NCBI GenBank assembly: GCA_904066235.2
Contig: CAJFCV020000003.1
Location: 7,192,001-7,256,000, forward strand
Reading direction: 5' to 3'
DNA length: 64,000 nt
Origin: Bursaphelenchus xylophilus
Taxonomy: Eukaryota; Nematoda; Chromadorea; Rhabditida; Aphelenchoididae
Shown: positions 47,550-59,989 of the stretch, one piece after another
Position numbering within the stretch: the first letter of the stretch is position 1
Layout: the number at the start of each line of letters is the position of its first letter
The notes under the pieces: model-generated
Told to the model about the DNA's origin: nothing
Database searches by the model: none
Seen by the model: only the letters and a program-made list of their open reading frames with translations
Translations under genes and position numbers: made by a program

Positions 47550-48645
47550 CAGGGTGCGCCAAAAAGATTGGGACTAACATTTTTACTTTCCCTGCGGACT
47601 TTGATGGTACAAGAGCGAAGTGGGCGCTTGTGCAAACGTGTTATACTCCCAAGAATCTATCTTCAAATACTTTGTTAGAAGTAGCAGTTTATACCGTCAG
47701 AAGCTTCTCTAACGCGCACAATAAAGATCTCATAAAGGCCACACAGAACCTTAATCAATGTCTGAGGTTTGAACACCATATATGGCTAACGCAGTTGGTT
47801 ATTGCAATGAAACTGATAGTTATGTATAGTAAGCCTTAAAAAGTCCGCAGTTTCAAGACTAGATTTAGCAAAGAATTCGAAGAAACATTCTCTACAAAGA
47901 ATACTTACCACGTTTTACATTACAAAACAACAAATGCAAATTGTAAGTGTAACTCCGCAGATTTGAAAGATTGCTTTTATATGGCAATGACTTCACCTTA
48001 GAATTTTAATAGTCACGCAAATGTCTTCCAATTCAATTCTGCTACAAAAATACGTTTTATTTAAAGGTATTCTCGAGTTTAGGGAGACTAAAAGATGGCC
48101 CAAAGTTCGGCCAATTACTCAGTTATTGTCTGGGTGCTTATTTTTACTATCTTAATTCAAAAAAAACGCAAAACTGTTAAGGAGAGAGTAATATGTTAGG
48201 CAATGGAGTAATGATTTCTATTAGCTTTAAAAGCCGATTTTTGGGCCTTTTGTCAGAAATAAAACTTTGGAGGGAAATCCTTGGCCGTTTTTCTCTTGGC
48301 TACAAAACCCTTTCTGTCTGTTAGAAGCTGACAAAGCTAATGTTTTAGAATTTTTTTGGTTTATTGAGACCGATTTCGTCCACCATAAATTCTTGAGAAA
48401 GAACTTTGATGTCCAAAACCCTTTCGTCATTCAATAGCGAGTCCACAAAACGTCTAAAAGGGTCAAGAAAGGCGCTGGACTGAGGTGCATATGAGCTCTG
48501 CGGGTGGATCAAAAGTCGCAAAGAAGTTGCGGGAAGGCACGTCAATCCAAAATAGAAGAAAAAATTTCCCGCCCCTTTTTTGGTGATTCGTTCAAAATCC
48601 GATAAAACGCATTTTCTTATCTTTCTTCTTTCTTTTCGAGAAAAC

Positions 48646-49196
48646 CAGGGGTGGCCACCGGGCCGGGCCGGCCCGGCCCGGCGAAGCCCGGCCCGATCGG
48701 GCCTAAACGGGCCCGGCCTGACAAATTTTGAAACGGGCCGGGCCGGGCCTGCTTTTTACCGGGCCGGGCCGCGGGCCTGAGCCATTTTCAGGCCCGGCCC
48801 GGTTTTGTCGAAATGCCAAGCGTTTGGCATTCAATGTTTTCGCGCCGGAAAAATTTTTGGATAGGTTTGTATTTTTAGTATCTCAAGTTCTACAATAGTT
48901 TATTACTTTATAGTACTTTTTTGCATATATGTTATAATATAAGGTCCAAATTAGAACATATAATACATATAGGATAGTTCTTAGCAGATTTTAGCACACT
49001 ACAGAGGCGGTAAGATCAAAGGAAAATTTCCAGCTCGCGCCCTAACCGGGCTTTTGGGGGGGCCGGGCCTGATTTCTACCGGGCCGGGCCGGGCCGGGCC
49101 TGCAAAATTTTGAACCGGGCCGGGCCGGGCCTGGGATTTTGCCGGGCCGGGCCCCGGGCCTGAAATTTGGAAAAAGAGGCCCGTTTGCCACCCCTG
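48646..49196. mobile_element. hAT-type non-autonomous transposon with GGGCCG arrays
   Basis: The ends CAGGGGTGGC and GCCACCCCTG form a 10-base inverted repeat starting with CAG. Perfect 8-base target duplications GAGAAAAC flank it at 48638-48645 and 49197-49204. Inside, both sides are packed with GGGCCG/CGGCCC units separated by short AT-rich spacers, around a ~200-base AT-rich middle. No transposase is encoded. Both features match the hAT superfamily pattern. Confidence 0.9.
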
Positions 49197-49934
49197 GAGA
49201 AAACAACAATTATTTCGGGCGAGAAAAAGTGCCGATAATTTCGCGACATTTCGTCTCTCTTTTAAACCAATGAAAACGGTACGAAGTTTCGAAACGGTTC
49301 AGGAAATGCGCTGGATTGACGTGGAAGGGCAATTGGGAAACCTGTTTTTTCAGAGCTACACCTTAGGATTACGGTAACGGGGTCGGTTTCAAATTTTTTT
49401 ACCTTAAAATTAGACCTTTCCAAAAATCAAGCGGTAAATTTTACCACATTACTCGACCAGACTTCATTGTGCCAAAATAATTTCATCAATGCAAAAAACC
49501 TTTTTTATTATTTCAGCTCTCCAAAAACTTCCATCTGGCACTTGGAAGCTGCAGATGTTCAAACACAAAAGTATGCAAATTTATGCCTTCCGGGGGAAAA
49601 TTAGCTCTTTTATTGAACATTCTATGCCAAAAAACTCAACCTCTAAAAGTTCCTCTGTCCGAACCAAACTAGGGCTTCATGACTCAGAAGCCGTTGGCCC
49701 TTTCCGAAAGTAGAAAATGGGTCCCAAAAACCGTTTTTACAACAGATCTCCTCCAAGAAGGGATTATTAAAAAAACATAATCCTTCTTAAGCGCCCTGAG
49801 TTTCCAGTCAGGCCATTGCCGTTCTCATTCGTAGCTCTGATTACACCTCAGCATTCAATTTATCGTATATTTTGTAAAAGAAATACAATTTTGATTGTTG
49901 CAATAATTTAAATTTGATAAGTTTTTATTGTAGT

Positions 49935-51531
49935 TTATGCAACATCCAGGTTGGAAGAAGTGACATTGCTCTTCTCGACCGTCGATTGAATGGATTTTGG
50001 ACCTCGAGTTTTGATCCCCAATAAACCCAAAACAAATACTCGAATTGCCCGGACAAAATACATTGGAAGGAGACCATTAAGACAAGAAAACCAGGAGACA
50101 GGGCCAAGAACAATGATCCCAAGGAATTCTCCGCCAGTTTGGAACATCAAAGCCATCATGTATATGGTGCAGGGGATCAGGGCGAAGAAAGTGAGCACGA
50201 TCGTCTGAAGTTTAGGGTTATTACTGCACATCGCCTAAACCATTTGCGATACAGGGCCCTGTCACCAAAGTATTGGAAAGTTCCCAAGAGACTTTCCTGT
50301 TTATCCTAGGGCCTCGAGGGGCGAAAGCCTTGTCTGTCTTTTATACAGAGGCAAGGGCTTGCGCCTAACGAGCTGCTGGAAAATGGCTTTTTTTACCAAA
50401 GTTGACCTGCTCTATCCACCTGTACTAGTCATTTTCCCAAACGCTGGGGGAAGTTCAGATTCTTCCCTCGTAAGGTCCAAAATTCAGTCTTTTGATCCTT
50501 TTGCCGGCAAGTGGATGTCTTTTTGCGTTTTTTTTTCTGACTTATGGGATTCCGATCCCCTAGTTACACGACGATTACCTGACTTATCAAAGTTTTCGTA
50601 AACTGTGCTCTCAATTGCTTGGTGGTCTCACTGACAGATGAAGTCTCGGCATGCACACTCTTTACTGATATCCAGATAAAATACATACTCAACATATTGG
50701 CTGCTGAGAATACGATGATTACAATCACAAAGTAAGCCTTTGTACTTTTGTCAGCCTAAAAACATTTATTTTTTCCAGGAAGTATGTAAAGATACAAAGG
50801 AAGTAGTATAATAGTAAAAAGTTATGTTTACAGATGTAGAATAAGATTCTTACCCAATTAGCCGCGTACATGAACGCTGTCTGTCCATTTTCATCAAACC
50901 ACAAAGGAGATAACTTCTGTATGTAATAATCTCTGCCCCAATAAATTGTTTGATGGATCGAGGCTCCAAAAGCCATGCCAACGGCTAAGGCAGCGATCAC
51001 AGAAATTATAAGGTTACGGACGAGGACGCTTACTGTAGGTCCGGAACTAAAAATTTACATTACACAATTATTATGTTGTACTTCATGATCTGATGATCAT
51101 AATGCCTACCCGATTTTGGAGACAATTACATAACGATAATGATAGATGGCTGGCTGAGTTGTAAACGTATTTGTGATAGAGAAGAGATGAAGGAATGCTG
51201 TGATGCAGAGGTACTTCTGAGGGACATATTTCTCGAAGCCAAGAGGGAAGATGTAAATTATACCGCCGTCCACTTTGATCAACTAAAACCATATTTTGGG
51301 AATGTCATCAAAGGTAAGAGGGACGCATTTTACGCTACTTACATGCTGAACCAGCAGCTGATAGGTGGAAAAGAAGATGTCATTGGCACAAGGGACCAGG
51401 AGGAGGTAAGAATACGCATGGAATCCATTTTTATTGGTCTTAAACAACCCGATCAGCAGGACCACATTAAGAACTAGGCCCAGAATAGATGCAATGAGGT
51501 CGGAATACTGATAAATCTCCAAATAATTCAT
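49935..51531 (-). CDS. nematode serpentine chemoreceptor (Str-superfamily type), receptor 3
   Basis: Five exons (51343-51531, 51110-51282, 50854-51046, 50579-50755, 49935-50204) give 333 residues with seven spans. TM1 has LGLVLNVVLLIGLFKTNK; the LLVQH border, the ITNTFTTQPAIYHYRYVIV segment and the final FVRAIRVFVLG closely parallel receptor 2. Exons 1 and 2 are the same lengths as in receptor 2 (189 and 173). The intron between exons 3 and 4 is absent in receptor 2 but present in receptor 1, where the following exon is also 177 bases. The ligand is unknown; a sensory-neuron role is inferred from the family. Confidence 0.88.
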
Positions 51532-51973
51532 TGCAATTACCGTGACTACCTGCCCTTACTGCAGGTGGAGGCTTTCAGGATGCAAAAATATAATACAACC
51601 AAAATAGCGGTAATGGTCCAATTACTGATTATATAGTATTCCAAGTAAACCAAAGGACTGCAAAAGTGGGAAATATTCTAATTGGAAGGTCGTCTGTCCC
51701 CCCATCCAATTACAACTTCCCGCTGTGTTACTCCTTCACACCCGAATATTATGACCGTTGAAGTCCCTAGGGTCTCAGAAATGTCTGAAACTAGCAAATA
51801 CAAAGCGTATAACATGAGTTGTTACATGTGTAACGACCACAAGTCACTCAATTACGCAAATATAGCTGTAAAACTTCCATTTGATCACTCAAACGTCACA
51901 AATCCATTAAAGAAAACACAGTTTATACTTCGAAACAACAATATATATGTAATATAATATGTAGATTGATATG

Positions 51974-54737
51974 TTAAGTGCTGGCAAAGGGTTCAAATAA
52001 CTTGAGGGATTCGGGGTTCCGCAATGAATTAATGTTTTTCACCTGGAAATCATTTTAACTGATAGTTTCTTTAGTTTTCATTAAATTATTTTTGTTTTAA
52101 AGTGTGGCCTTTTTAAATGAAATAACTTAGCCCATGGCAGACAGGTTAAAAAATTCATCTTTGTTTCGATGGGCGACTATATTTTAACCAAACTAAAACT
52201 TGGCCACTTCGAGAGACCTGTTGTAGTAGCTCAAAGATCACTTACAACCTCTTTTTGGAGCACTTGTTTCACCGCCAATTCAACTTTTTTCCCTGAATTT
52301 GTATAAGGGATATCATCGATTGGATGGACTTCATTGGGAACGTGCCTTGGGGACATTCGATTGCGTAATTTGATCTTAATATTCTTCATTAACTCGAGAG
52401 TCAGTTTATGGCCGGGGGCAAGTTTTACAAAGAGTAGCACGTTCTCATTAGTGTCGTCTTGGGGGCTATAAAAAAATGCAATCCATGTAGTATAATATAT
52501 GCGTAATATCCTGCGTATTTTGAAGGCAAAACAAGCAAACTTAAGCCAAAGAATACTCTTACTCCACTGTCCCGATGACCAATGAGTCTGCGATCTCTTC
52601 AAACTTTTCCACGACGGCATAGATCTCAGCCGTCCCAATCCTGACCCCTCCTCTGTTCAAAGTAGTATCACTTCGCCCAAATATTACACTTCCTTTGGTT
52701 TGAGAGTCGATTAAAACAAAGTCTCCGTGGGTCCAGACCCCCGGGAATTTGTTGAAATACGCGTTGAAATATCTTCTCCCATCAGAATCATTGATAAATT
52801 CGAGAGGCATCGATGGAAATGGATTCCTGCACACCAATTCCGCCCTTTCATCCTCAACTTGCTCTCCATTCTCATTGAAAGTGCACATATCCAGGCCCAA
52901 ATAGAAGTGTTGGCATTCTCCGGGAACGACTGGTCGATTGAGAGTCGCGCCCATAAAACATCCCACGATATCCGTGCCTCCGGAAATCGATCCGATCACA
53001 ACTTGAGGCCGAATTTTCCCATTTAAATATGCAAATGTGGATGCCTTGAGGGGAGAAGCGGTCGATAGGATAAGGCGGAGTTGAGAGAGGGAATGGATCT
53101 TCTCTAAAATAGATTCATTCACCAAACATATAAATATTATATTCCACTTACTGTAATCGATGTCTGACTTTGCATATTCATCGTAAATCTTTGCTCCCAT
53201 CCCCAATACCGTGGCCTTTGTCTCACTAACAATCTTTAGAAGAATATCCTGAGGTTCGAGAGGACTTTCATTATACAGAACAATTGTGGCGCCCGTAAAA
53301 AGAACCGTCATCAGCCAATTCCACATCATCCATCCACAGGTCGTGTAAAATAAGATTGTGTCTTGCTCGGAGATATTTGTCTGGATTATATGCTCTTCCA
53401 CATGTTTTAGCAGTACTCCCTATACACGATTATTACATCTTTTCAGCCACTTACTCCTACAGTATGCACAATTCCCTTTGGAATTCCAGTTGTTCCGCTT
53501 GAAAACATGACAAATAAGGGATGATGGAAAGGAACTGGTGTATACTCGATCGCTGCAGTATCCCCGACCTCTTTTTTCAATTCATTATAACAAAAATACT
53601 GTGATCTTTGATCAAAGACATCCAATTCGATCGGTTTATCCAATTGAGGGATTACAATTACTTTTAAATCATCTCCCAGGCCATCAACGATCTCGTTGAC
53701 ATTATTCACAAGACTGTGATGCTTTCCTTTGTAAGATGTTTTGTCCACAACAAATAGAACTTTGGGGTTGATCTACATATATCACACATTATATCAAATA
53801 TTGAGACCATTAAAAATAAAAGCTCTAATGAGTATCTATAAGTCGAGATATTAGGCTGTTTCGTATATAATCCCAAATACTTCACCCCCTAAGGCGCTAT
53901 AAAAAAAGCCACGCAAATATATTGACCACCGTAAAGTCTAAATTACTAAACGTAATGAAATCAAAGTACCTGTGCAAATCTATCAAGGACTCCGGTGGGA
54001 CCAAAATCAGTGGAACAAGAGGACCAAGTTCCACCCAGGGCCGTGGTCGCCAACATGGCCACGGCTGTCTCGTAAACGTTGGGAAGATATCCACAGATAT
54101 GATCGCCCTTTTGGACATTGAACTTGTCCCTTAGAGCTGTGGCTAAAGCCGCGACGTCTTGTCGAAGAACAGAGTAAGTATAGGTCTTCTGATTTCCATT
54201 TATTTCTAAAAACATCTAGTGTAACATAAAACAATATATGACTTACCATACTCTATAAAGGCGATCTTATCGTTTTTCCCATTCTTTAAACAGTTCTCCG
54301 CATAATTTAGAGTAGCCCCGGGGAACCATTTGGGAACTTTGGGCATCGGGACGTCTGCTTCCACCACTTTTGTGTATTTGTTATGTAATTTTACATCGCA
54401 TTCTTCGAGAACTGTCTCCCAGAACTGAGGGTAGTTTTGGTGGGTCCAGGTGAACCAATCTTCGTAGGTATCTGAAAACCACATCCATTTTAGATACCTT
54501 TTGAAGGTTACACAGGAACTAAACTATTGATCTAAACTACAGAAAATCTCTGTATTTCAATGAAACACCTAAAATTCGACCAGAAACTGTTAATTACCCA
54601 CCGAATTGGACCTTATACTTGTTCGAGATCACATTTTTGAGTCGAATCTCGGCATTGTCCGCATCCTCCGGGGGCTCATAATATTTGCCAGCTTCCTCGA
54701 TCCGAAATCCATTGGAAGGAAAGGAATTCGGCGGCAT
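51974..54737 (-). CDS. sur-5: acetoacetyl-CoA synthetase (SUR-5 homologue)
   Basis: Eight exons (54602-54737, 54247-54471, 53970-54205, 53455-53772, 53152-53419, 52563-53103, 52246-52465, 51974-52042) give 670 residues, about the length of animal AACS. Family role: cytosolic ATP-dependent activation of acetoacetate to acetoacetyl-CoA, feeding ketone bodies into lipid and sterol-type synthesis. Visible motifs: KWFPGATLNYAENCL at the N-terminus, the phosphate-binding loop MFSSGTTGIPKGIVH, TCGWMMWNWLM, the GDF/GRSD adenylate motifs (THGDFVLID, FGRSDTTLNRGGVRIGTAEI), and YTNSGKKVE with its catalytic Lys region. The last exon is only 23 codons (NPESLKLFEPFAST). In C. elegans sur-5 modulates Ras signalling. 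A TTACGGTTAG acceptor lies 11 bases before the ATG. Confidence 0.94.
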
Positions 54738-55454
54738 GAAGCTAATTTCTAACCGTAAAAATAAGAAAACAGCATTATCAACGTTCCAAATTTCTCAGGC
54801 AAAAAATATTTCTGGCCAAGTGCGAAACGCCAAAGAAAATATTTTTGTGCCGAAAACGCGGGAAACTCTGAGATTCGTAAAAGAAAATAAAATTTGAGGG
54901 AAAAAATTTGAGGTTGGTTTACATTTTGCGATAACCTAACGATCTTTAAACCAAAGGTCAAGTTTTTACACAAAAAGCTCATAAAAATGTTGTTATACTT
55001 GGTTTCACCCGTTTATCTTCCGATTGTGAGTGAAAAAAAGTTAAAATAAACTCAAACAAGTTCATTTCCCCAGTTCCTTGACCAACAAGAGCCAAAAAAC
55101 GAATACCTGATCTTTTTTATCTCGAGAGCCATTTTCGCTGTAAAAAAGGGATGTTCGAGTAGTGTAAAGTGAAATGAAAGCATTCCCCATGTCTCCATTG
55201 ACTTGCCCGAACGGTCTTTGATCAAAAAACATTCGAATTTCCTCCAAAAAAGATAAAAATACGAAGTTGTGAGTCTCTTCTTGTAAGCGATTGTGATAAA
55301 AGACTTTATTTTAGACAGGCATGGGGCGACTTTCGAGATTTTATCGCCCAAAAATATCGCGCGATTCCTCGAGAGTTGTCTACCCACCCTGAGGGATTAG
55401 AATCTTCTAGTTATTTTAGATGAGCAAGATCGGATAATTTATTATTTTTCTGAG

Positions 55455-57460
55455 TTATCTGTAGTAAAAGGCATGGATCTTGAGCTGATGGCGACATAAA
55501 ACGTAACACCATCCATTCTTGGCCTCCATCGAGCACACTTCACTCCGTCCGATGTCGCCAACGATCTTCTGGATGCGATAATTGGAGCCGTCGAACCAGA
55601 AAATCTTCCCACTGCCGTCGTATACAATTATATCCTGAAAAATAGCATTGACTTACATATCGCGATGATAATGCACACTTTTTTTATCAAAAAGTCTCTA
55701 AATCTCCTTATTGTAATCATTTTTACTTCAACTGCACCGTGCGGTTCGAGAAAAAATGAACAGTGCGAATGGTACAATCTTTGCACGGTTCACGAGGGGG
55801 GTTTTAACTCAAGAAATTGGCCGCATGTGAATTCAACGAAAAAAGAAGAACTGCAACGGGAATCTTCGTGACAGAGAAAAGGCCAACAAAAAAATTGCGC
55901 CCTTCCAGCCTCGCAACCGCATGATGTCTGTCGCGCAATCAACGATTTGCATTGTGCAAGATTCCAGCGAAAGTGCGACTCCCGATCGATCACAAAAAAC
56001 ACAACGCAAGACTTGAAATGAAAACAGCGACAAGCTTGCGCAAAAGTGCTGCACGATGCAGTTTTCCATTTTTGTGGTTTTGTCGGACGCTTTCAAAAAT
56101 TGCGGGGAGAAGTTGGTTAATTTGATTAATTAATTAACTGCGATAAAGTGGTATTAGAGGTATCTTTACCTGCTCAGTGTCCCACACGGCCAATTTGGGT
56201 CCCTGAACGATCCATTTCTGGTTCTTCCTCCTCTTTACCTTCACTGTCTGAGTGTCAATAATTTCATTTTTCTCTCCCAAGATCAGCACATCCAATCGGC
56301 TTTTCTGAGCCTCGCATAAAATGATTCTACTCTCAGTCTTGGAGAACTTGTGGACATCAAAATCAGAGTAGACACTCGCTTTCTGGGCCCCTCCATTCAA
56401 AAGATTGTTGGCGAAAGTTAAAGAAATGCCTGAGGCGGGGGCGGGACGACCTTTTTCGACAATCAGGGTTTTCCTAAAATACGAAAATTACATGTGAAAA
56501 AAGAAAAGGTAAAACTTTTTAGTAATCTCTTGCTGACCATTGAGTTGTGTTCAGATCCAGAGTCCAGATCGCCGAGCAGGACTCGGCCGTTCCCATCAAA
56601 TAAAGAAGATCGTCGATGATTACGATCTTCCGTCGCGCCCAGGATGGGACATTTGGTTCTGGAGGGCAATTAAAAATGCATTCTTGCTTGAGGCCAGGCC
56701 AGGAGTACATATTAACGGTCCATTGTTGTTCATGGTAGGCCAAGAGGGCAACATGAGTCGCGTTTTCAGCCGGGTCGTGGTAGAATTTGACTCCACAAAT
56801 CCTGAAATATAATAAAATCACCATTCTTCAGCACAGTATGGGGATTTGTTTTGGAAAATGTTGGTTTTCTCACCGATAAGGGGGAACTTTGAAGTGCTTC
56901 CGGTGGTACCCCTTCTGTTCGAAGAAGTGGACTCCGTTATCATAATCAGCGACCGCAATCATGTCCTTAAAAGCAGTCATGTCCACAGGATTGGCCATCG
57001 GCGGAGTTATTGTGAACCCCGTAAACTTGGTGTAGCTCTCGTCTTCCTCATGATCCGAGGTCGTCGCTGTATTTTCGTCCTTTTCATCGCTTTGTTTCGA
57101 GTCTCTTCCATTGGTCGATGAACAAGATGGGGCACTGCTTTCATAGAAAACATGGCTTCCGTTCGAGGAGAGGTCCGGGATCCCAGCAGAAAAGCCTGGA
57201 ATCCCTGCCAATTCTCGGGTCAGATCAAGATTATCGAAGATCTTGGGTTCGATGGGGTCCAAGGGCTCACAAATATCATCCAAATGGGCATCAGTGATGT
57301 CGTCGAGAGAGGGATGGTGTAATAATTCTCTGGAATTATTATCAAAAGTCATCGAGGGACTCTTTTTCGTGATTATTAATTCGGATTCCAACTGAATCTC
57401 CAGGTCTTGGAAGTAGTCTTTGACTGAAGCTGGGGCTGTCGAGGAAGAAGAGGACGACAT
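55455..57460 (-). CDS. beta-propeller-like (kelch/NHL-type) protein
   Basis: Four exons (56874-57460, 56538-56801, 56170-56473, 55455-55634) give 444 residues. A Ser-rich, acidic, probably disordered N-terminal ~150 residues is followed by repeated beta-strand blocks: FKDMIAVADYDNGVHFFEQK, ICGVKFYHDPAENATHVALL, RKIVIIDDLLYLMGTAES with IWTLDLNTTQW (a kelch-like blade), and DIIVYDGSGKIFWFDGSNYR. These suggest a propeller used for protein or RNA contacts. No catalytic motif, signal peptide or RING/F-box is seen. The donor after exon 2 is the unusual GTCAGC, but frame and the Trp codon across the join support it. A TTTGCAG acceptor ends ~34 bases before the ATG. I do not recognise the exact gene. 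Confidence 0.75.
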
Positions 57461-58949
57461 AATGATGGATATGGACAATTTATAGCATCTTGAACTGCAA
57501 AGAAACCATTATTTTTATCAAAAAATGATTCTATTGGCATCGAATGGTAACACCGAATCATAAAACACCCGAAGGCGCAAGAACGTGTCCAAAAAATGCC
57601 CTAAAAGACATTTGTCCGGCCCTGAGGCACTTCGAAAATAAGATGGCCAAGTTTTGAATAAAACTTCATTGAGCCAAAAATGGAATCCAAATTTGATTCA
57701 CGGCGAAAAAGGCGCAGAAAAGAAGCGGCCGTATCATCAGAACCGAGTCTTTTCATCAATATTTCGAGGGTTTTACATCGATTTGGCCAAGAAATAGTCC
57801 CTACAAATGCCCGTTTAAGGTGTCCTGGCCATTTTTCCTCAAGGAAAAGGCGGCCAAACGTGAAATCCGGCCAACCGCGTTAATTGGGGTCATATACCGC
57901 GTTAACGGAAAATTAAATAAAAATAATGTAATTGTTAGAATAACAAGCTAAGTTTATATTTACAGAGAAAAGAAAAAGTTTTGCAAAACAAAATTGTTAA
58001 ACGAACAGACAAAAGCCCTTCAAATGGGCCTATTATTTGTAAGTATTCGAACAAAAAAGGGCCAAAAGTGGAGCTCAGGAGGAGCCGAACGGAGGGGAAG
58101 TTGGTAAATAAAACCCGTATTATTATATTTTAGAGACCATTTTATAAGCATTCGGGTGAAGAGCAAGAGCAGAATGGCACAACAATTAAAGGAAAAATGT
58201 TATTTTACGCGCATTTTTTGGGTAAAATGGATTTTGAAGTGTTTTCCTCAAATTTTCGGCCCGGTTTTCTCATTTGGCCGAATTAATGGCCAAGGTTTCC
58301 GGTCCAAATATAGATTTATATGGGTTTGGAAGGAAGTAAACATTCCAAGGCTCAGGTAAACAAAGAAAAAGGCACTGTTTTCGAATTTAAATAAGACTTT
58401 TCAAGGCTAATTTAAAGCTTTTTAGGGTCACCAAAATGTAAAAATGGAGGTTATCTGTAATAAATAGTAATTACATGTCAAAGATGTGTACCGCAATGTC
58501 ATCAAAATTACAAAATTTGAATAAAAATACTTGATGTCAAGTATAACAAAGTTTGATATCCTCCCACACAATGCCTAACCAAAAAGTTGATGTTTTGTGA
58601 GTTCCCGCTCTTCTTCGGACCTTTCAAATTTCCGTCGTGGATTTGCGGAAATCAACAAGTTAAAAGAAAGAGGAAAATTGCCTCAGGGAAAAAGTCTGTT
58701 TTTATTTCAAATATTTAATTTATTCAGAAAATGATACGAGAAAAGTTGTGGCCTGACTTGCAGACTCGAGAGTCTGAGAAAACAAAGAGAAATGCAAATA
58801 ATTATACAGTAGTTACAATGACTACTGTAAGCAAAATTGTTGACAAATATAAGTGGAGGTTTATATTATAAGTGCACCAGAGCTCCTGCAATGAGCTTAC
58901 CAAGATTAAAGTCATAAAAATTTTGTTGAATTACTCTACATGTGCAATT
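57461..58949. other. 1.5 kb intergenic region
   Basis: Promoter side of the beta-propeller gene and 3' flank of the F-box gene at 58950. No gene seen. A 9-base inverted repeat built from the TACAGTAGT motif (58805-58813 and 58821-58829) stands out. Confidence 0.45.
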
Positions 58950-59989
58950 TTAAAAAATGATCGACTTGACACCCAAGTGAATATAAAGCTGTTGAATATG
59001 AATAAAAATAACCAACGTGGGATCATGATTATTGTTAATACTGACGACATTTGTGCCTGCAACTGTCTTGGCATTGGGGATTTGAAGTAAAGAATGGGTT
59101 AGATCTCCCTTATTTGGAAGAAATTGGAAAGAAAGTTGGGAGAAATCATTGGGCTCTCGAGTCATTCGCCATTTCTAAAATAAAATTACTCGTTGCTGAG
59201 TTATACAAATGATCTCATACTTGAATGAACTTGACGATAACTCCAACCGAGGGCACCACCAGACTAGACAGATCCAGCTTAGTAGAACACCCCGAAATTA
59301 CAGTATCCAAAACATTTTCTGTCAACCTGACCATCTCCTCCACGTTGTAGTCCAGCTCTTTGATCGTATTGCCATTTTCCACAACATATTCAAACTTCCC
59401 GACTTGAAGGAAAACATCATAAATCATTGAAATAACTGGGAAAATACAGTTTTTAATACTGACTTTCCCATTGATTCCGATGATTTCAAATAATTTCGAG
59501 AAATCCGTGTATGAAAGTGATGAGAAATCGAGATATTTGAGGGATATATGTTGGAGTTGAGGTATGTTTTTGTTATTCAATTGAAGTTGAATCCAGTCAG
59601 TGAGTGAAGGAGTGACTTTGCACACTTTTGAATGAGTCCCAATAATAGCCAGGTTATGGATATTATAAGCCGAAAAAACCGAGTCATCCAAAGGCTTTGA
59701 TCGCGGAGAACTAAAATAAAATAATTTTCATTTGAACGGGGACTTACAACACAAACTTTTTGCATCGCTGGTTGATGGAGAAGACGGTGGCCGGCGACAT
59801 TTTTATATAAACATTGTCATTGGCATCAATTCGAACAATGCAATTGGAGTCTTGTCTGGGCAAATGCCATCGAAAATTCTGCACAAATTCGTTGGATCTT
59901 TTATCCAATAAACAGAAATTATTGACATCATCTGGCTCACAGAAAGATAACAAACGGAGGAGAAGATCGTCAGGCAACACTGGTAGCAT
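58950..59989 (-). CDS. F-box protein
   Basis: Three exons (59748-59989, 59221-59710, 58950-59174) give 318 residues. The N-terminus is a clear F-box (MLPVLPDDLLLRLLSFCEPD, then DVNNFCLLDKRSNEFV), which in the family docks on SKP1 in SCF ubiquitin ligases. The rest alternates short hydrophobic strands and helices (LQHISLKYLDFSSLSYTDFS, IKNCIFPVISMIYDVF), resembling the leucine-containing substrate domains of nematode F-box proteins, but I cannot name the domain. Phases agree at both splice sites (TT/T and after CAA). It is not closely similar to the F-box-like gene at 629. Confidence 0.82.

Larger units (their letters stand above)
46182..49934. other. 3.8 kb intergenic gap with transposon remnants
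   Basis: No gene is supported. It contains a palindromic MITE (47307-47549) followed immediately by a transposon-end-like CAGGGTGCGCCAAAAAG, and a GC-rich hAT-type element (48646-49196). The flanks are AT-rich. The segment 49740-49934 is likely the 3' flank of the receptor gene transcribed toward it. Confidence 0.55.

Noticed and set aside
52727..53026. 99-codon + strand open frame
   Set aside because: Exact antisense of the acetoacetyl-CoA synthetase coding exon.
59209..59430. 73-codon + strand open frame
   Set aside because: Antisense shadow of the F-box gene exon 2.
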